Source: Doryteuthis pealeii
Lineage: Eukaryota; Mollusca; Cephalopoda; Myopsida; Loliginidae
Length of the DNA: 64,000 nt
NCBI GenBank assembly: GCA_023376005.1
Contig: CM042142.1
Span: 45,794,983 to 45,858,982, forward strand
Reading direction: 5' to 3'
Below, in pieces: positions 1 through 8,936 of the stretch (its first letter is position 1; each line of letters starts with the position of its first letter). The notes beneath the pieces were generated by a model. The model saw only the letters and a list, made by a program, of their open reading frames with translations, did not search any database and was not told the origin of the DNA. The position numbers and the translations under genes are program-made.

Positions 1-257
1 TAGTAAAAGTAAAGTCGTCGGGGCGGCCTAATGTCGGTATCGGCCATGTAGCGAGGGAGTCTATCCTCTTTTTAATAGCGCTAGACCAAGGAGATTGTTT
101 TAGCGTCTGAGGTGGGGCGCCATACCTACCATCAGCTCCTTACTTTACCGCACAGATCCCTGTGCTACTAATAAGATGAGTTCGCGAGGACTGGTATCGA
201 ACTAGGAACCTTGTGGTTTCTAGCCGAACGCTCTACCGACTGAGCTAACCCGACCCA
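1..257 (-). mobile_element. SINE-A copy (tRNA-derived SINE), 5' region complete
   Basis: On the minus strand this begins with a tRNA-like head: an A-box-like GTTAGCTCAGTCGGTAGAG, then a B-box-like GGTTCCTAGTTCGATACC. A body follows containing AGCACAGGGATCTGTG, a self-complementary segment, and it ends near CCCGACGACTTTACTTTTACT at the window edge. Eight other copies in the window share head, body and end, which defines the family. The head would be transcribed by RNA polymerase III if active; movement would need a partner LINE. This copy has scattered substitutions and is probably dead. It is not a tRNA gene, because the anticodon arm and acceptor pairing are not preserved. Confidence 0.9.
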
Positions 258-553
258 GCAATGCTAATCACTAGCAGTCCCAGTAGGGGAACGAACCAAA
301 TATATCAGCGACAATATTCCAATGCTACCGCATTCAGATACTGCAATGTTTTGAATTGGTGCTCTTCTTCTAAGACCTTGTGTCATACTAAGTTCTTCTG
401 AGTCAATAACTAGTGCTAACAATTTTTTTTTTAAATTTGTTCTTTTGCGTATGGCCTGCAGTGCACTCTTATGGGTACGTTGGTATTTAAATGGTAAAAA
501 AAAAACATTACTGTGTTCAGTCAAATCCCTAAACCACGAGGTCATCACGTGAT

Positions 554-600
<47 letters not shown>

Positions 601-1094
601 GGGGATAAGTGACGTCAACATCAGTAAACGTTTCTGTCATTAATAAAATGCAGGATAAAGACGTATGACAATCTTATTTTTGATAAATGTGATTCTAACT
701 GAAGAATTGAAGCCTTTTCTTCTATTTTCGAGATCTTTGGGGAGGGATTTTTTCAAGAATCTCTTCTGGGGAATTGGTTTCAGAAAAAGAAGAAAAAAAA
801 AGATATTTTTATTTTTGTCAGGACTTACGGCACAAGATTACGGATATTTCAATGAAGAATTGTTGATAGATTTTGACATTCTTGCTTTGATTTGTTTGTC
901 ATTACGTTTCAACCGGTCTAATCTCTGATCCTCTTTGGGGGACGTATTCACTGTTTATTTGTTGTTAAGTTTTTTTATTATTTTTTAATCTTTTATTTAT
1001 TCTAATTGTATAAGAGAGCCATCGGGTGTAGGATTTATATAATGCTAAAGTCGGAATGTTTTTACTTTAAAATAAAACTGAAAGCAGGAAAATT
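258..1094. other. Unassigned AT-rich DNA with a (GT)n microsatellite
   Basis: A perfect (GT)n run of about 44 bases lies at 555-598. The rest is AT-rich with no repeat family I recognise and no supportable gene. Short open frames at 264-548 and 665-928 have no recognisable domain. Confidence 0.6.
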
Positions 1095-1110
1095 ATGATA
1101 TACATCATTA

Positions 1111-1178
<68 letters not shown>

Positions 1179-1241
1179 ATATATATATATGATATAAGGA
1201 TAATATATATATTATCATCATATAATATATATATTATCCCT

Positions 1242-1280
<39 letters not shown>

Positions 1281-1312
1281 GATATAAGGGATACTATATA
1301 TATATTATCATC

Positions 1313-1410
<98 letters not shown>

Positions 1411-1414
1411 CATC
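1095..1414. repeat. (TA)n microsatellite field
   Basis: About 320 bases of (TA)n are interrupted by short inverted ATCATCAT and GATATAAGGGATA islands. The islands are themselves repeated and inverted, so the array is a mosaic of duplicated blocks. The Ile/Tyr frame across it is a shadow. Confidence 0.9.
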
Positions 1415-1745
1415 ATTATTATTATGGAGATTATGTATCTCTCTGTCTGTAACCGAATCTACGTCAGCACCAACATCACAATTCCCATAGTTATTTGCGT
1501 TATATTCCCAATGGTTATTAGATAATCATTATTTAATCATAATTAACATCTTATTTATTAACAATATCTCTATTAAGGTTTAGGTAAGGCAGGTTTGCCT
1601 CAAAACAGCCCATATTATTAATGTGTTTAAAATTCCTGCATATGTGTTATATATTATTAAGAAATAAAAGTTTACATAATATATGGTGTGAATGATTTGC
1701 ATACTGGTTTTAACAAAATCGTGTTAAATAAATAATACTGTCAGC
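1415..1745 (+). mobile_element. Helitron-related fragment (5' end type B)
   Basis: TATTATGGAGATTATG followed by CTGTCTGTAACC matches the 5' ends of the two full Helitron B copies (2181-2797 and 26840-27451, read on their strand). Downstream sequence (AACAATATCTCTATTAAGG, GCCTCAAAA) matches 59220-59290, and GAAATAAAAGTTTACATA matches 59530-59560. It is a diverged copy of a larger, related element. No 3' hairpin-CTAG terminus was found for it here. Confidence 0.6.
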
Positions 1746-1779
1746 AAAAGTTTTGTTGTATTGATATCAACCTCTTTTA

Positions 1780-2170
1780 TCTATACATATATAAAGGACA
1801 GTTGTGTGAATCTGTATGTCCGGAGGAAACTTAGAAAATAAAACAATTAATGACAAAGCAAATATATATACACATTAAATATCACCAGGGCTTGGCTTTT
1901 GAGCAAAAATAAGGAAGGCTTGATTTATATATATTTTAAAAAATTAAATTTAGATGATAACAGACTAGATTTTTTTTGGATTTAATATTTCAAATAGTAG
2001 ACATTGATTTTTCTTTTCAGAGTGGCTGGATCAACACAAGGTCTTTTTTACATAGGGATTTTAATGGGGCATACTAACAGGATCCAACACGCGATTCAAT
2101 AATAATGGATCTGTGGGACTAAACTTTTTTGCATGCCCTCTGCACAGGCGACGCCGGGTAGCCGCTTTAA
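1780..2170 (+). mobile_element. Non-autonomous Helitron A, copy 1
   Basis: It starts with TCTATACATATATAAAGG and carries TGTCCGGAGGAAACTT near the 5' end. It ends in an imperfect hairpin (GGCGAC...GTAGCC type) at about 2149-2165. The same 5' start, internal TATCACCAGGGCTT and 3' hairpin recur on the minus strand at 54373-54854, where the element ends in CTAG before T. A TC start plus a hairpin plus CTAG is diagnostic of Helitrons, which move by rolling-circle replication. No Rep/helicase frame is present, so this is non-autonomous. Here the terminal CTAG is mutated to TAAG. Confidence 0.8.
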
Positions 2171-2180
2171 GTTATATATA

Positions 2181-2797
2181 CTAGCAAATATATGCACCCT
2201 CCGGGTGCAAGTATTCAAGTTTTAATGTAATGAAATATCGTATTAAATTAGAAAGTCTAATAAGAATGCAGATAAAAAGATTTGAAACTGAGTGGGGGTA
2301 TAATAGAAAAATAGAAATGAAACTTACGCTTCCATCATTGCCGTCTTTCATTGCTGAATTTTACTTATTTAACTATTTAGTTAAATTAGGAAATAAAGAA
2401 TAAAGTTACACTTATTTTTTCTTGTTAATGGATTTCATTTAAGATTCATTGGAGAGATTTTTGCTTATATTCATTAAGATAAAACCAAACAGTTAGAAAT
2501 CAATAATACTAAGCACATATTTAATAAAATCACATTTTTAATATCAATATGCGAATTAGGCTTCCCGTTCACACTGCAAACCGCTATTTTTTGTATATAT
2601 AAATACAATAGCATGCTATTAGTATGTAGATATGGACAACGCTAATAAAAAGGGGAAGCAATTTTATTAATAATTGAGGTTTAAATATAAATAAAATCAT
2701 GAAGAATGTGATGTAAATAACTATGTTAATTGTGACTCGATTAGTAATATAGTTTCGGTTACAGACAGAAAAACATACAATCTCCATTATAATAAGA
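2181..2797 (-). mobile_element. Non-autonomous Helitron B, copy 1
   Basis: Read on the minus strand it starts TCTTATTATAATGGAGATTG. It ends with a perfect 6-7 bp hairpin, TGCACCC-GGA-GGGTGCA, about nine bases before CTAG, inserted before T. A second copy with the same ends and about the same length lies at 26840-27451. No ORF for the Rep/helicase is present; the small frame inside has no domain. It directly abuts Helitron A in opposite orientation, suggesting a shared AT-rich target. Confidence 0.88.
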
Positions 2798-3138
2798 TAT
2801 ATATATATATTAATTTACTGAGTTCAAATATGAAGTTGTTTTTTTCCTGAACGCCCTCACTTTTTTTCTTTTTTTTTTCTGCTATCGAGGTATTTCAAAA
2901 TATCAAAATTTTCTCTTCGTCTCACTGTTATCATCGTCTATCGGAAGAAACATGTGATTGAACACTTATGAAATTAGCTGGTAAATAAAAAAGAAAATGT
3001 TACAGAGTCTAACTTTAATTGCTACACAATTTGAAACATATTCGTCAATACAAAGGATAGAATTTATATGAAATTCATTGTTACGTAAAACAAATTGGTT
3101 GCTATGGGGATACAAAGATCACAATCAGTATCTAATGA
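2798..3138. other. AT-rich DNA, nothing recognised
   Basis: A short (TA)n at 2796-2812 and T-rich runs are present. I found no gene, no long inverted repeat and no match to the families defined elsewhere in the window. Confidence 0.5.
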
Positions 3139-3370
3139 TCAGACAAATTGTTTCATCAGACCCTCCTTGAGGAGGACATATGATATTTTCTCGACTGACA
3201 ATTGGATTATTGACAATATTTGGCATACCAACTTCCAGAGTCGCACGTGAGGGCCACTCTTTGTGGTTCCAATGGTTGCTTCTTGCTCGGATGTCTCACA
3301 TGCAAATATAGCAGGGATACTTTCCAACGAAGAATTTCGGCATTTTTAGGTCCAAATAAATTTTCCAGTT

Positions 3371-3372
<2 letters not shown>
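3139..3372 (-). mobile_element. Possible retroelement fragment, unclassified
   Basis: An open 62-codon minus-strand frame (residues such as KLVCQILSIIQLSVEKISY) ends directly at the (TA)n array that begins near 3373. Its position beside (TA)n and the hammerhead-bearing units just downstream suggests it belongs to the same Penelope-like material. I do not recognise a domain, and this assignment is weak. Confidence 0.25.

Positions 3373-3424
<52 letters not shown>
3373..3424. repeat. (TA)n microsatellite
   Basis: An uninterrupted TA run between the 3139-3372 fragment and a hammerhead-like unit. Confidence 0.9.
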
Positions 3425-3426
<2 letters not shown>

Positions 3427-3540
3427 TTGCACTAAAGAGCTATTAAGCGAAACTGGTAGTAAGTATATATGACTCATTAGGTTTAACTTTATTTGGTCTA
3501 CTTAGGTATTGAGCACTCTTTACTTTTTAGATAATCCGGG
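3425..3540 (+). mobile_element. Fragment with degenerate hammerhead ribozyme
   Basis: Positions 3432-3438 read CTAAAGA, a CUGANGA core with G5 changed to A. Stem II GCU/AGC with loop AUUA, GAAA at 3449-3452 and a stem III ACU-GGU-AGU follow. Downstream, GACTCATTAG and TACTTAGGTATTGAGCAC match, inverted, the outer arms of the 19478-19650 palindrome. It therefore belongs to that family. The G5 change would be expected to abolish cleavage. Confidence 0.55.
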
Positions 3541-3555
3541 TGGTTTGTATATATT

Positions 3556-3620
<65 letters not shown>
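3556..3620. repeat. (TA)n microsatellite
   Basis: A near-perfect TA run of about 60 bases, followed by repeat R4. Confidence 0.9.
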
Positions 3621-3625
<5 letters not shown>

Positions 3626-3629
3626 TTTC

Positions 3630-3790
3630 TTTTGGCCTAGTATTATAGTATCAACCGATTATTTTCGCTTGGTAAAACTATCTTGGTCTTTTCTTTTTTT
3701 CAAATTTTTTTTCCACAGGTGATGTTTGGTATTTCTACAATCGAACTATTTGCCGGTTTTTTCTTACCGCAAGGATTTACCAACAAGTTT
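3630..3790 (+). repeat. Dispersed repeat R4, copy 1
   Basis: The segment from CTTTTGGCC through ATCTTGGTCTTTTCTTTTTT and GATGTTTGGTA to CCGCAAGGAT matches, on the opposite strand, 19225-19405. The second copy also sits against (TA)n arrays. No coding domain was recognised. Confidence 0.7.
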
Positions 3791-3832
3791 TTATATATAT
3801 ATATATATATATCAAACTTGTTGGTAAATCCT
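3768..3832. repeat. Hairpin with (TA)n loop
   Basis: GGATTTACCAACAAGTTT and its reverse complement AAACTTGTTGGTAAATCC flank a short (TA)n run. The microsatellite lies exactly in the loop position of the inverted repeat. Confidence 0.85.
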
Positions 3833-3884
3833 AAGGACCAGCTTAGAGTCATCCTAATACCAAGAAACTAATTACACCACCAAA

Positions 3885-3930
<46 letters not shown>

Positions 3931-3983
3931 TTTGGTGGTGTACCAAGTTTCTTGATATTAGGATTATTCTAAGCTGGTCCTTT
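3831..3983. repeat. Palindrome with (TA)n centre
   Basis: Two arms of about 55 bases (AAGGACCAGCTTAGA ... CACCACCAAAGTA and its inverse) enclose a ~40-base (TA)n run. Mismatches are few. It abuts the previous hairpin, so two (TA)n-centred foldbacks lie in tandem. Confidence 0.85.
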
Positions 3984-4096
3984 TCTCCAAGAGTATGTTG
4001 CTGCAGAGTTCAGGTCACGATTGAGAGCTCAATGTTTAATTCTAATAAACAGAACAAAGTAATTTGTAAAGAAAAATCCTTAAATACCGGGGTTTT

Positions 4097-4158
4097 AGCG
4101 ATTATGGTCCATTTCGACCCGTGGGTATCAGAGACCCACCGAGCTTCCTCAGATCACT
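4097..4158 (-). ncRNA. Hammerhead ribozyme motif, left arm
   Basis: Minus strand. Stem I AGUGAU/AUCGCU gives 6 pairs including one GU. The core is CUGAGGA (C3 U4 G5 A6 N7 G8 A9 all kept). A long stem II with inner GUGGGU/ACCCAC follows, then GAAA, then stem III AUGG-A-CCAU. The cleavage nucleotide H17 is A. The short stem III is the form known from Penelope-like retroelement hammerheads. Pair 10.1/11.1 reads A/C, the only core-proximal flaw. Confidence 0.75.
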
Positions 4159-4244
4159 TTATTCAAACTGGCAAATAATCAAATTCAAACTTCTTCAGGG
4201 AGTATAAATGTAAACTGAATTTGATTATATGCCAGTTTGAATAA

Positions 4245-4306
4245 AGTGATCTGAGGAAGCTCGGTGGATCTCAGATACCCACGGGTGGAAATGGACCATA
4301 ATCGCT
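4245..4306 (+). ncRNA. Hammerhead ribozyme motif, right arm
   Basis: Plus strand, the mirror copy of 4097-4158. CUGAGGA at 4251-4257, GAAA at 4288-4291, stem III AUGG-A-CCAU, H17 = A at 4300, and stem I AGUGAU/AUCGCU are all retained. Stem II carries several changes (GGUGGAUC for GGUGGGUC). Confidence 0.7.
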
Positions 4307-4329
4307 ATATCCCGGTTTTTTAGTTTTTC

Positions 4330-4334
<5 letters not shown>

Positions 4335-4413
<79 letters not shown>
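4335..4413. repeat. (CA)n then (TA)n
   Basis: A CA run of about 36 bases passes into TA repeats. Confidence 0.9.
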
Positions 4414-4774
4414 TTTTCACTAAATGTTTTTTCAAGCAGTCGTAACCCGATGAGATATTTGGGCATCGCGTCTTTGTAAGCTAAAGACACATGCTTCTTT
4501 TCTTGACCAAAATAAAAACCATTTTAGCTAAATCATGTCACAGTAATCAGTCAATTCTTAGCCCACACTTAACCAACACCTCCATCCTCACCGTTTCCCG
4601 CCATTTTCACAGCATCTTAGACATGTCAGAAGCTTAGCAAATAGTTTAGGGAAATTTTAGAACACTTTTGTCCGTCCGTCACAACAAGATTAACAACTTC
4701 GATAAGTACATAAAAGCCAACATATTTGCTTTTGCTGTTAAATAAAATAAAAATGCTGTAGTATAAAATCTAGT
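4414..4774. other. Unassigned DNA
   Basis: Moderately AT-rich sequence with no gene, no long inverted repeat and no match to the other families noticed. Confidence 0.5.
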
Positions 4775-5710
4775 TGGGTTTGGTTTGTTATATTTTACGG
4801 CAAGTCAATCCTTGTTGGGTTATTTTATGCCTGAGATATTTCATTCCTTTTAAACTCAATTTTTAAACAGATTTTTAAACTCATTTTTCTATTTAACCAA
4901 ATCTCGTTTGGTTTTGTTTTGTTATATTTTACAGCACGTCAACCCTTGTTGAGTTATTTTATGCCTGAGATATTTCATTCCTTTTAAACTCAATTTTTAA
5001 ACAGATTTTTTAAACTCATTTTTCTATTTAACCCAAATCTCGTTGGTTTGTTTTGTTATATTTTACAGCACGTCAACCCTTGTTGAGTTATTTTATGCCT
5101 GAGATATTTCATTCCTTTTAAACTCAATTTTTAAACAGATTTTTTAAACTCATTTTTCTATTTAACCCAAATCTCGTTTGGTTTGTTTTGTTATATTTTA
5201 CAGCACGTCAACCCTTGTTGAGTTATTTTATGCCTGAGATATTTCATTCCTTTTAAACTCAATTTTTAAACAGATTTTTTTAAACTCATTTTTCTATTTA
5301 ACCCAAATCTCGTTTGGTTTGTTTTGTTATATTTTACAGCACGTCAACCCTTGTTGAGTTATTTTATGCCTGAGATATTTCATTCCTTTTAAACTCAATT
5401 TTTAAACAGATTTTTTAAACTCATTTTTCTATTTAACCCAAATCTCGTTTGGTTTGTTTTGTTATATTTTACAGCACGTCAACCCTTGTTGAGTATTTTA
5501 TGCCTGAGATATTTCATTCCTTTTAAACTCAATTTTTAAACAGATTTTTTAAACTCATTTTTCTATTTAACCCAAATCTCGTTTGGTTTGTTTGTTAATT
5601 TTACAGCACGTCAACCCTTGTTGAGTTATTTTATGCCTGAGATATTTCATTCCTTTTAAACTCAATTTTTAAACAGATTTTATAAACTTATTTTTCTATT
5701 TAACCCATAG
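4775..5710. repeat. Tandem repeat, ~135-bp unit, seven copies
   Basis: The marker TTTTACAGCACGTCAACC recurs with spacings of 134, 134, 135, 136, 135 and 132 bases (starts near 4793, 4927, 5061, 5196, 5332, 5467, 5599). Units also share TATTTTATGCCTGAGATATT and TTTCTATTTAACCCAAATC. The unit is the terminal part of family R3 in reverse orientation (hairpin tail plus TCTATTTAACCC). The last unit runs directly into an R3 body at 5700. The array therefore arose by local amplification of one R3 terminus. The first unit is the most diverged; the inner units are nearly identical. Confidence 0.95.
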
Positions 5711-5870
5711 ATGGGACCCTAAAAGATACTACCACTCTGGTTCAGAGTGGACCTGGTAATAATGGTGGTCAATGGATACTGCACATTCTTTAGAGCTCCA
5801 GAATTGGAACTTCCCCATTAGATGTAGTTTCACATCATACCCAGGGCATTAAGACACTCAGTCTCTTCCT
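5695..5870 (-). repeat. Dispersed repeat R3, partial
   Basis: It contains ATGGGACCCTAAAAGATACT, GTGGACCTGG, GAGCTCCAGAATTGGAA and TTAGATGTAGTTT, the R3 landmarks, reversed relative to the fullest copy at 12440-13045. It is continuous with the 135-bp tandem array. Confidence 0.85.
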
Positions 5871-5874
5871 TCTA

Positions 5875-5910
<36 letters not shown>

Positions 5911-5911
<1 letters not shown>

Positions 5912-6184
5912 CTAACCCCTTCGCACGAGTAGGATGCGACACAAGGTCAATTTATAAGCAGAGTTTAACAGGTTTGAATTCAGAGTTTTCCTTATCCTAG
6001 ACAGGTTGCCTAACCAAGGCTGAAGAGCCCAGTCTGCCCTACTATTTACGCATAGCTGGAGGGAGAGTAGGATTCATACCTTTCCCAATGATGTTTGCGC
6101 TATGTGAAATGTAGACAGCTAAGTCCAGGATTTGAACTCGGGGCGACGAGTCCATTTCCCATGACTTTAACCATTACACCACGC
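5911..6184 (-). mobile_element. SINE-B copy (tRNA-derived)
   Basis: The minus-strand head is GTGGTGTAATGGTTAAAGTC with a B-box-like GAGTTCAAATCC. The body holds GGTATGAATCCTACTCTCCC, CCAGCTATG, AGACTGGGCTCTTC and GACCTTGTGTCGCATCC. The 3' end passes into (TA)n/(CA)n at 5878-5910. Copies at 32705-32970, 38930-39215 and 44870-45120 share the head. The 3' terminus in each of the best copies is a (TA)n array, so the array may have grown from the SINE tail. Confidence 0.9.
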
Positions 6185-6254
6185 TCTTCTTTCTAGCACA
6201 TATGTGATAAAAAGGGGTTGTCATAAGGTCAATAGGTTTTGGACAATCATATAG

Positions 6255-6420
6255 GTGTATTTTTTCTATTTAACCCATAGATGCGTCCCTAAAAGATACT
6301 AACACTCTGGTTCAGGGTGGACCTGGGAATAATGGTGATAAAGGCATTGGAACTTCACCATTAGATGCAGTTTAACATCATACTCAGGACTCAGGAGTCA
6401 ATGCCTTCTAGCACATATAT
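6255..6420 (-). repeat. Dispersed repeat R3, partial
   Basis: TCTATTTAACCCATAGATG, CTCTGGTTCAGGGTGGACC and ACTTCACCATTAGATGCAG are R3 landmarks. It repeats the layout of 5695-5870 about 560 bases later, including a shared downstream TCTAGCACATAT segment, so a local duplication is likely. Confidence 0.85.
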
Positions 6421-6474
6421 AATACAAAGTGTTGCCATATGGACAATAGGGTATGGACAATCATATAGGTGTAA

Positions 6475-6727
6475 GGGGCCGGGTTAGCTCAGTACGTAGA
6501 GCGTTCGGCTAGAGACCACAAGGTTCCTAGTTCGATACCAGTCCTCGCCAACTCAGCGTATGAGTAGCACAGGGATCTGTGCGGTAAAGTAAGGAGCCGA
6601 TGGTAGGTGTGGCGCTCCACCTCAGATGCTAAAAACAATCTCCTCAGTCTAGCGCTATTGAAAAGTGGATAGACTCCCTCGCTGACTGGCTGATACCGAC
6701 TTTAGGCTGCCCCGTCGTCGACTTCTA
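6475..6727 (+). mobile_element. SINE-A copy, near full length
   Basis: A complete head (GGGTTAGCTCAGTACGTAGAG, then GGTTCCTAGTTCGATACC), body (CAACTCAGCGTATGAGTAGC, GATCTGTGCGGTAAAGTAAGG, AATCTCCTCAGTCTAGCGC) and end (TAGACTCCCTCGCTG, CCCCGTCGTCGACTT). It is one of the two best copies. It lies between R3 fragments. Confidence 0.93.
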
Positions 6728-6900
6728 GATCCACCCTGAATCGGAGTGATTGTATCTGTTAGGGTTCCGTCCATGGGTTAGATAGATAAAAAAATGTGTT
6801 TAAAAAAGACAAGAATGAATAAAACTGCTAGGCATGATATAACCCTGGACGGGTTGATATGCCGTTAAAATCAATAAACCAAACAAAACCAAGAATGAAT
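6728..6900 (+). repeat. Dispersed repeat R3, 3' part with hairpin tail
   Basis: CCACCCTGAATCGGAGTG, TCCGTCCATGGGTTAGATAG and the tail GGTTGATATGCCGTTAAAA match the 3' third of the 12440-13045 copy. A second tail fragment, GGGTTGACATGTCGTAAAAT, follows at 6930-6955. Confidence 0.8.
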
Positions 6901-7002
6901 AAAACATAAAATGTCTTTGGCATGAAAAAAAAACGCAAGGGTTGACATGTCGTAAAATGCAACCAATCACCCAACTTCACCAATCATTATCACCATTTAC
7001 TC

Positions 7003-7185
7003 TAAGGTCTCGCCGAAAGCACCAGTTCCTACTAGATAGTCAAAGTTAAACAGTGATGAGCCTGTCAGATATTTGATTGGGGGACCATTTAGGAAATATC
7101 AGGTACTGTAAGCAACCAATGTCTTTTGTTTATTAAAATGACTTGATTCGGCGATAAACGATCTAGTCACGCTTAGATCATTGGT
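7003..7185 (+). mobile_element. 5S-rRNA-derived SINE, near-complete 5S head
   Basis: The sequence follows eukaryotic 5S rRNA over most of its length: GAAAGCACCAGTTC, CAAAGTTAAACAGTGATGAG, TATTTGATTGGGGGACCATT, then AATATCAGGTACTGTAAGC. That corresponds to the internal control region and the 3' helices of 5S. After the head comes AAAATGACTTGATTCGGC, the start of the common tail. This is SINE3-like, a Pol III 5S-type head. The head is too diverged to be a functional 5S gene. Confidence 0.85.
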
Positions 7186-7189
7186 TTCT

Positions 7190-7330
7190 GCTAGTTCAAT
7201 ATTTAATTGGGTGAACATTTAAACAACAGCATCAATGTAATCAACCTGGATCCTTTGTTTATCAAAATGACTTGAATCGGTACTTAATGCCCTGAAAAGG
7301 ATTGATATGCCGTAAAACAGAACAGCCTCC
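7190..7330 (+). mobile_element. 5S-derived SINE, 3' part with complete tail
   Basis: ATTTAATTGGGTGAACATTT matches the 3' half of the 5S head. Then AAATGACTTGAATCGG and the hairpin tail ending GATATGCCGTAAAACAGAAC. It lies in tandem with the copy at 7003. Confidence 0.8.
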
Positions 7331-7734
7331 CTCTGTAAAATTCGAGTCTGTAACGTGTTGGACTCCAAGTTGTAATCTGCCAGGCTTCGAGGAAGCCTGC
7401 TTATATTAGTTCTCTCCCATGCCTTACATGTGCATGGTTGAGTCTATTATTGCCGGTGATTGTCCAAGGGCGTCCCCCTCCAATATATGTTCCGTCGTAC
7501 TACTCTGCAGAGTCCTCCTCAGTTTTGTCGCATTTTTTCGACGTTAACGCGAAACGAAATACAAATAGCCTCGGATTTCGGCTTGGGTCGCACAGTGATT
7601 TTTTCCCTACTACGATAACAGTTGAGTGACGTGTGCCTCCTTTCATATTGGCAGTAGATTTCGTATTTCCCCTCTCATATTGGCAGACTATTTCGTGGAT
7701 GATAGCGAACAGGTAGGCATTTAATCGGCCCTTT
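7331..7734. other. Unassigned DNA
   Basis: Locally GC-richer sequence without recognised family or gene. TTTCATATTGGCAGTAGATTTCGT and a second, similar CTCATATTGGCAGACTATTTCGT at 7640-7700 form a short direct duplication. Confidence 0.5.
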
Positions 7735-8050
7735 TCTCACGGGTAGGATGTGACACAAAGTCGCAGCTATGGGGCAGCCAACTAGGATTCAACTTGCTCT
7801 TCAATAGTAAACCATATATTTTAGCTAGCTGTTTAATCGATCTGTTCTACACGGGTAGGATGGGACACAAGGTCACAATTATGGGGCAGTCAACTAGGAT
7901 CGAACTCGCTCTTCAAAAGTAAACCATATATTTTAGCTAGCTATTTAATCGACCCGTTCTCCACGGGTAGGATGTGACACAAGGTCGCAGCTATGGGACA
8001 GCCAACTAGGATCCAACTCGCTCTTCAATAATAAACCATATATTTTGGGT
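7735..8050. repeat. 112-bp tandem repeat, three copies
   Basis: CACGGGTAGGATG recurs at about 7739, 7851 and 7963. Each unit holds GACACAAGGTC, TATGGGGCAGCCAACTAGGA and AAACCATATATTTTAGCTAG. A diverged unit appears at 48015-48150. The unit resembles the end of SINE-B (ACGGGTAGGATGTGACACAA against CGAGTAGGATGCGACACAA), so it may be derived from that element. Confidence 0.9.
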
Positions 8051-8132
8051 ATATTAGAAGTATTTCACCAGAAAGTCAACAACCTATCTTTTTAAAAGAA
8101 AACTTGTCTTTTGTTTATCTAATTCACCACTC

Positions 8133-8262
8133 ATGCACTTTGGTGACATTATAAATAATAGAGTTGGATGTTATCAAGTTGAAATTAAGACAAAAACGTT
8201 GTGTGATACGGTGACTGATATTTCATTTTCTCTTTTGACTCTTTTTAATCTTTATTGTCCCC
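8133..8262. other. Short unassigned stretch
   Basis: The open frame here runs into the TTC repeats and gains poly-Ser; I treat it as a shadow. Confidence 0.6.
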
Positions 8263-8895
8263 CCTCCTCCTCCTCCTCCTCCTCCTCCATCTCTTCTTCT
8301 TCTTCTTCACCTCCTCCTCCTCCTTCTTCTTCTTCTTCTTCTTCTTCTCATTCTTCTTCTCCTCCATCTTCTTCTTCTTCTTTTCTAATATCCTTTAAAT
8401 ATTCTTCTTCTTTTCTTCTTCTTTAATCTCTTTATAGCCTTCTTCTTCTTCTTTCTTCTTCTTCTTCTTCTTCTTCTTCTCTAATATCCTTTAAATATTC
8501 TTCTTCTTTTCTTCTTTCATTTCTTTATAGTCTTCTTCTTCTTTTTCTTCTTCTTCTTCTCTTCCTTCTTCAAACATTTCCTTTCAATCTTTTTATCTTT
8601 TTCTTTAATATTTCTTCTTCTTCTTTTCCCTCTTCTTCTATCATATCCTTTTAATCTTCTTTTTCTTCTTTTTCATCATCTTCCTCTTTCAATCTTCTTT
8701 TCTTTTTCTTCGTCTTCTTTCTCTAATATCCTTCAAATATTCTTCTTCTTCTTCTTCTCCTTCTCCTTCTTCTTCTTCAAGCATCTCCTTCCAATCTTCT
8801 TTTTTATCTTCTTTCTTTTCTTCTTCTCTTTCTTCTTCTTCTTCTTCTTCTTCTTCTTCTTCTTCTTCTTCTTCTTCTTCTTGTTCTTCTTCTTC

Positions 8896-8931
<36 letters not shown>

Positions 8932-8936
8932 CACCT
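8263..8936. repeat. (TTC)n/(CTC)n/(TTA)n compound microsatellite
   Basis: About 670 bases of TTC/TCC trinucleotides contain repeated CTAATATCCTTTAAATATTC interludes at about 8386, 8481 and 8723, ending in (TTA)n. The interludes show that blocks of the array, not only triplets, were duplicated. The poly-Ser and poly-Lys/Asn frames are not genes. Confidence 0.95.

Larger units (their letters stand above)
4080..4325. repeat. Palindrome with ribozyme in each arm
   Basis: Left arm about 4083-4182 and right arm about 4223-4320 are near-perfect inverted copies of ~95 bases around a ~40-base centre. Each arm contains a complete hammerhead-type motif, described as separate features. (CA)n and (TA)n arrays begin directly to the right, at about 4335. 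Confidence 0.9.

Noticed and set aside
1095..1349. Ile/Tyr-rich open frames over (TA)n
   Set aside because: Shadow of the dinucleotide repeat; stop-free in several frames by composition.
3139..3327. Hammerhead at GTCTGATGAAACAATTTG (minus)
   Set aside because: CUGAUGA is present but no GAAA with a stem III palindrome follows at a usable distance.
4775..5710. CRISPR-like array
   Set aside because: Units are contiguous with no unique spacers; a eukaryotic tandem repeat.
6475..6560. True tRNA gene
   Set aside because: A- and B-box-like blocks are present, but the acceptor and anticodon stems do not pair and the sequence recurs with a constant non-tRNA body: it is a SINE.
7003..7110. Functional 5S rRNA gene
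   Set aside because: Resemblance runs over most of the head, but substitutions break conserved positions and the 3' end runs into a SINE tail rather than a T-run terminator.
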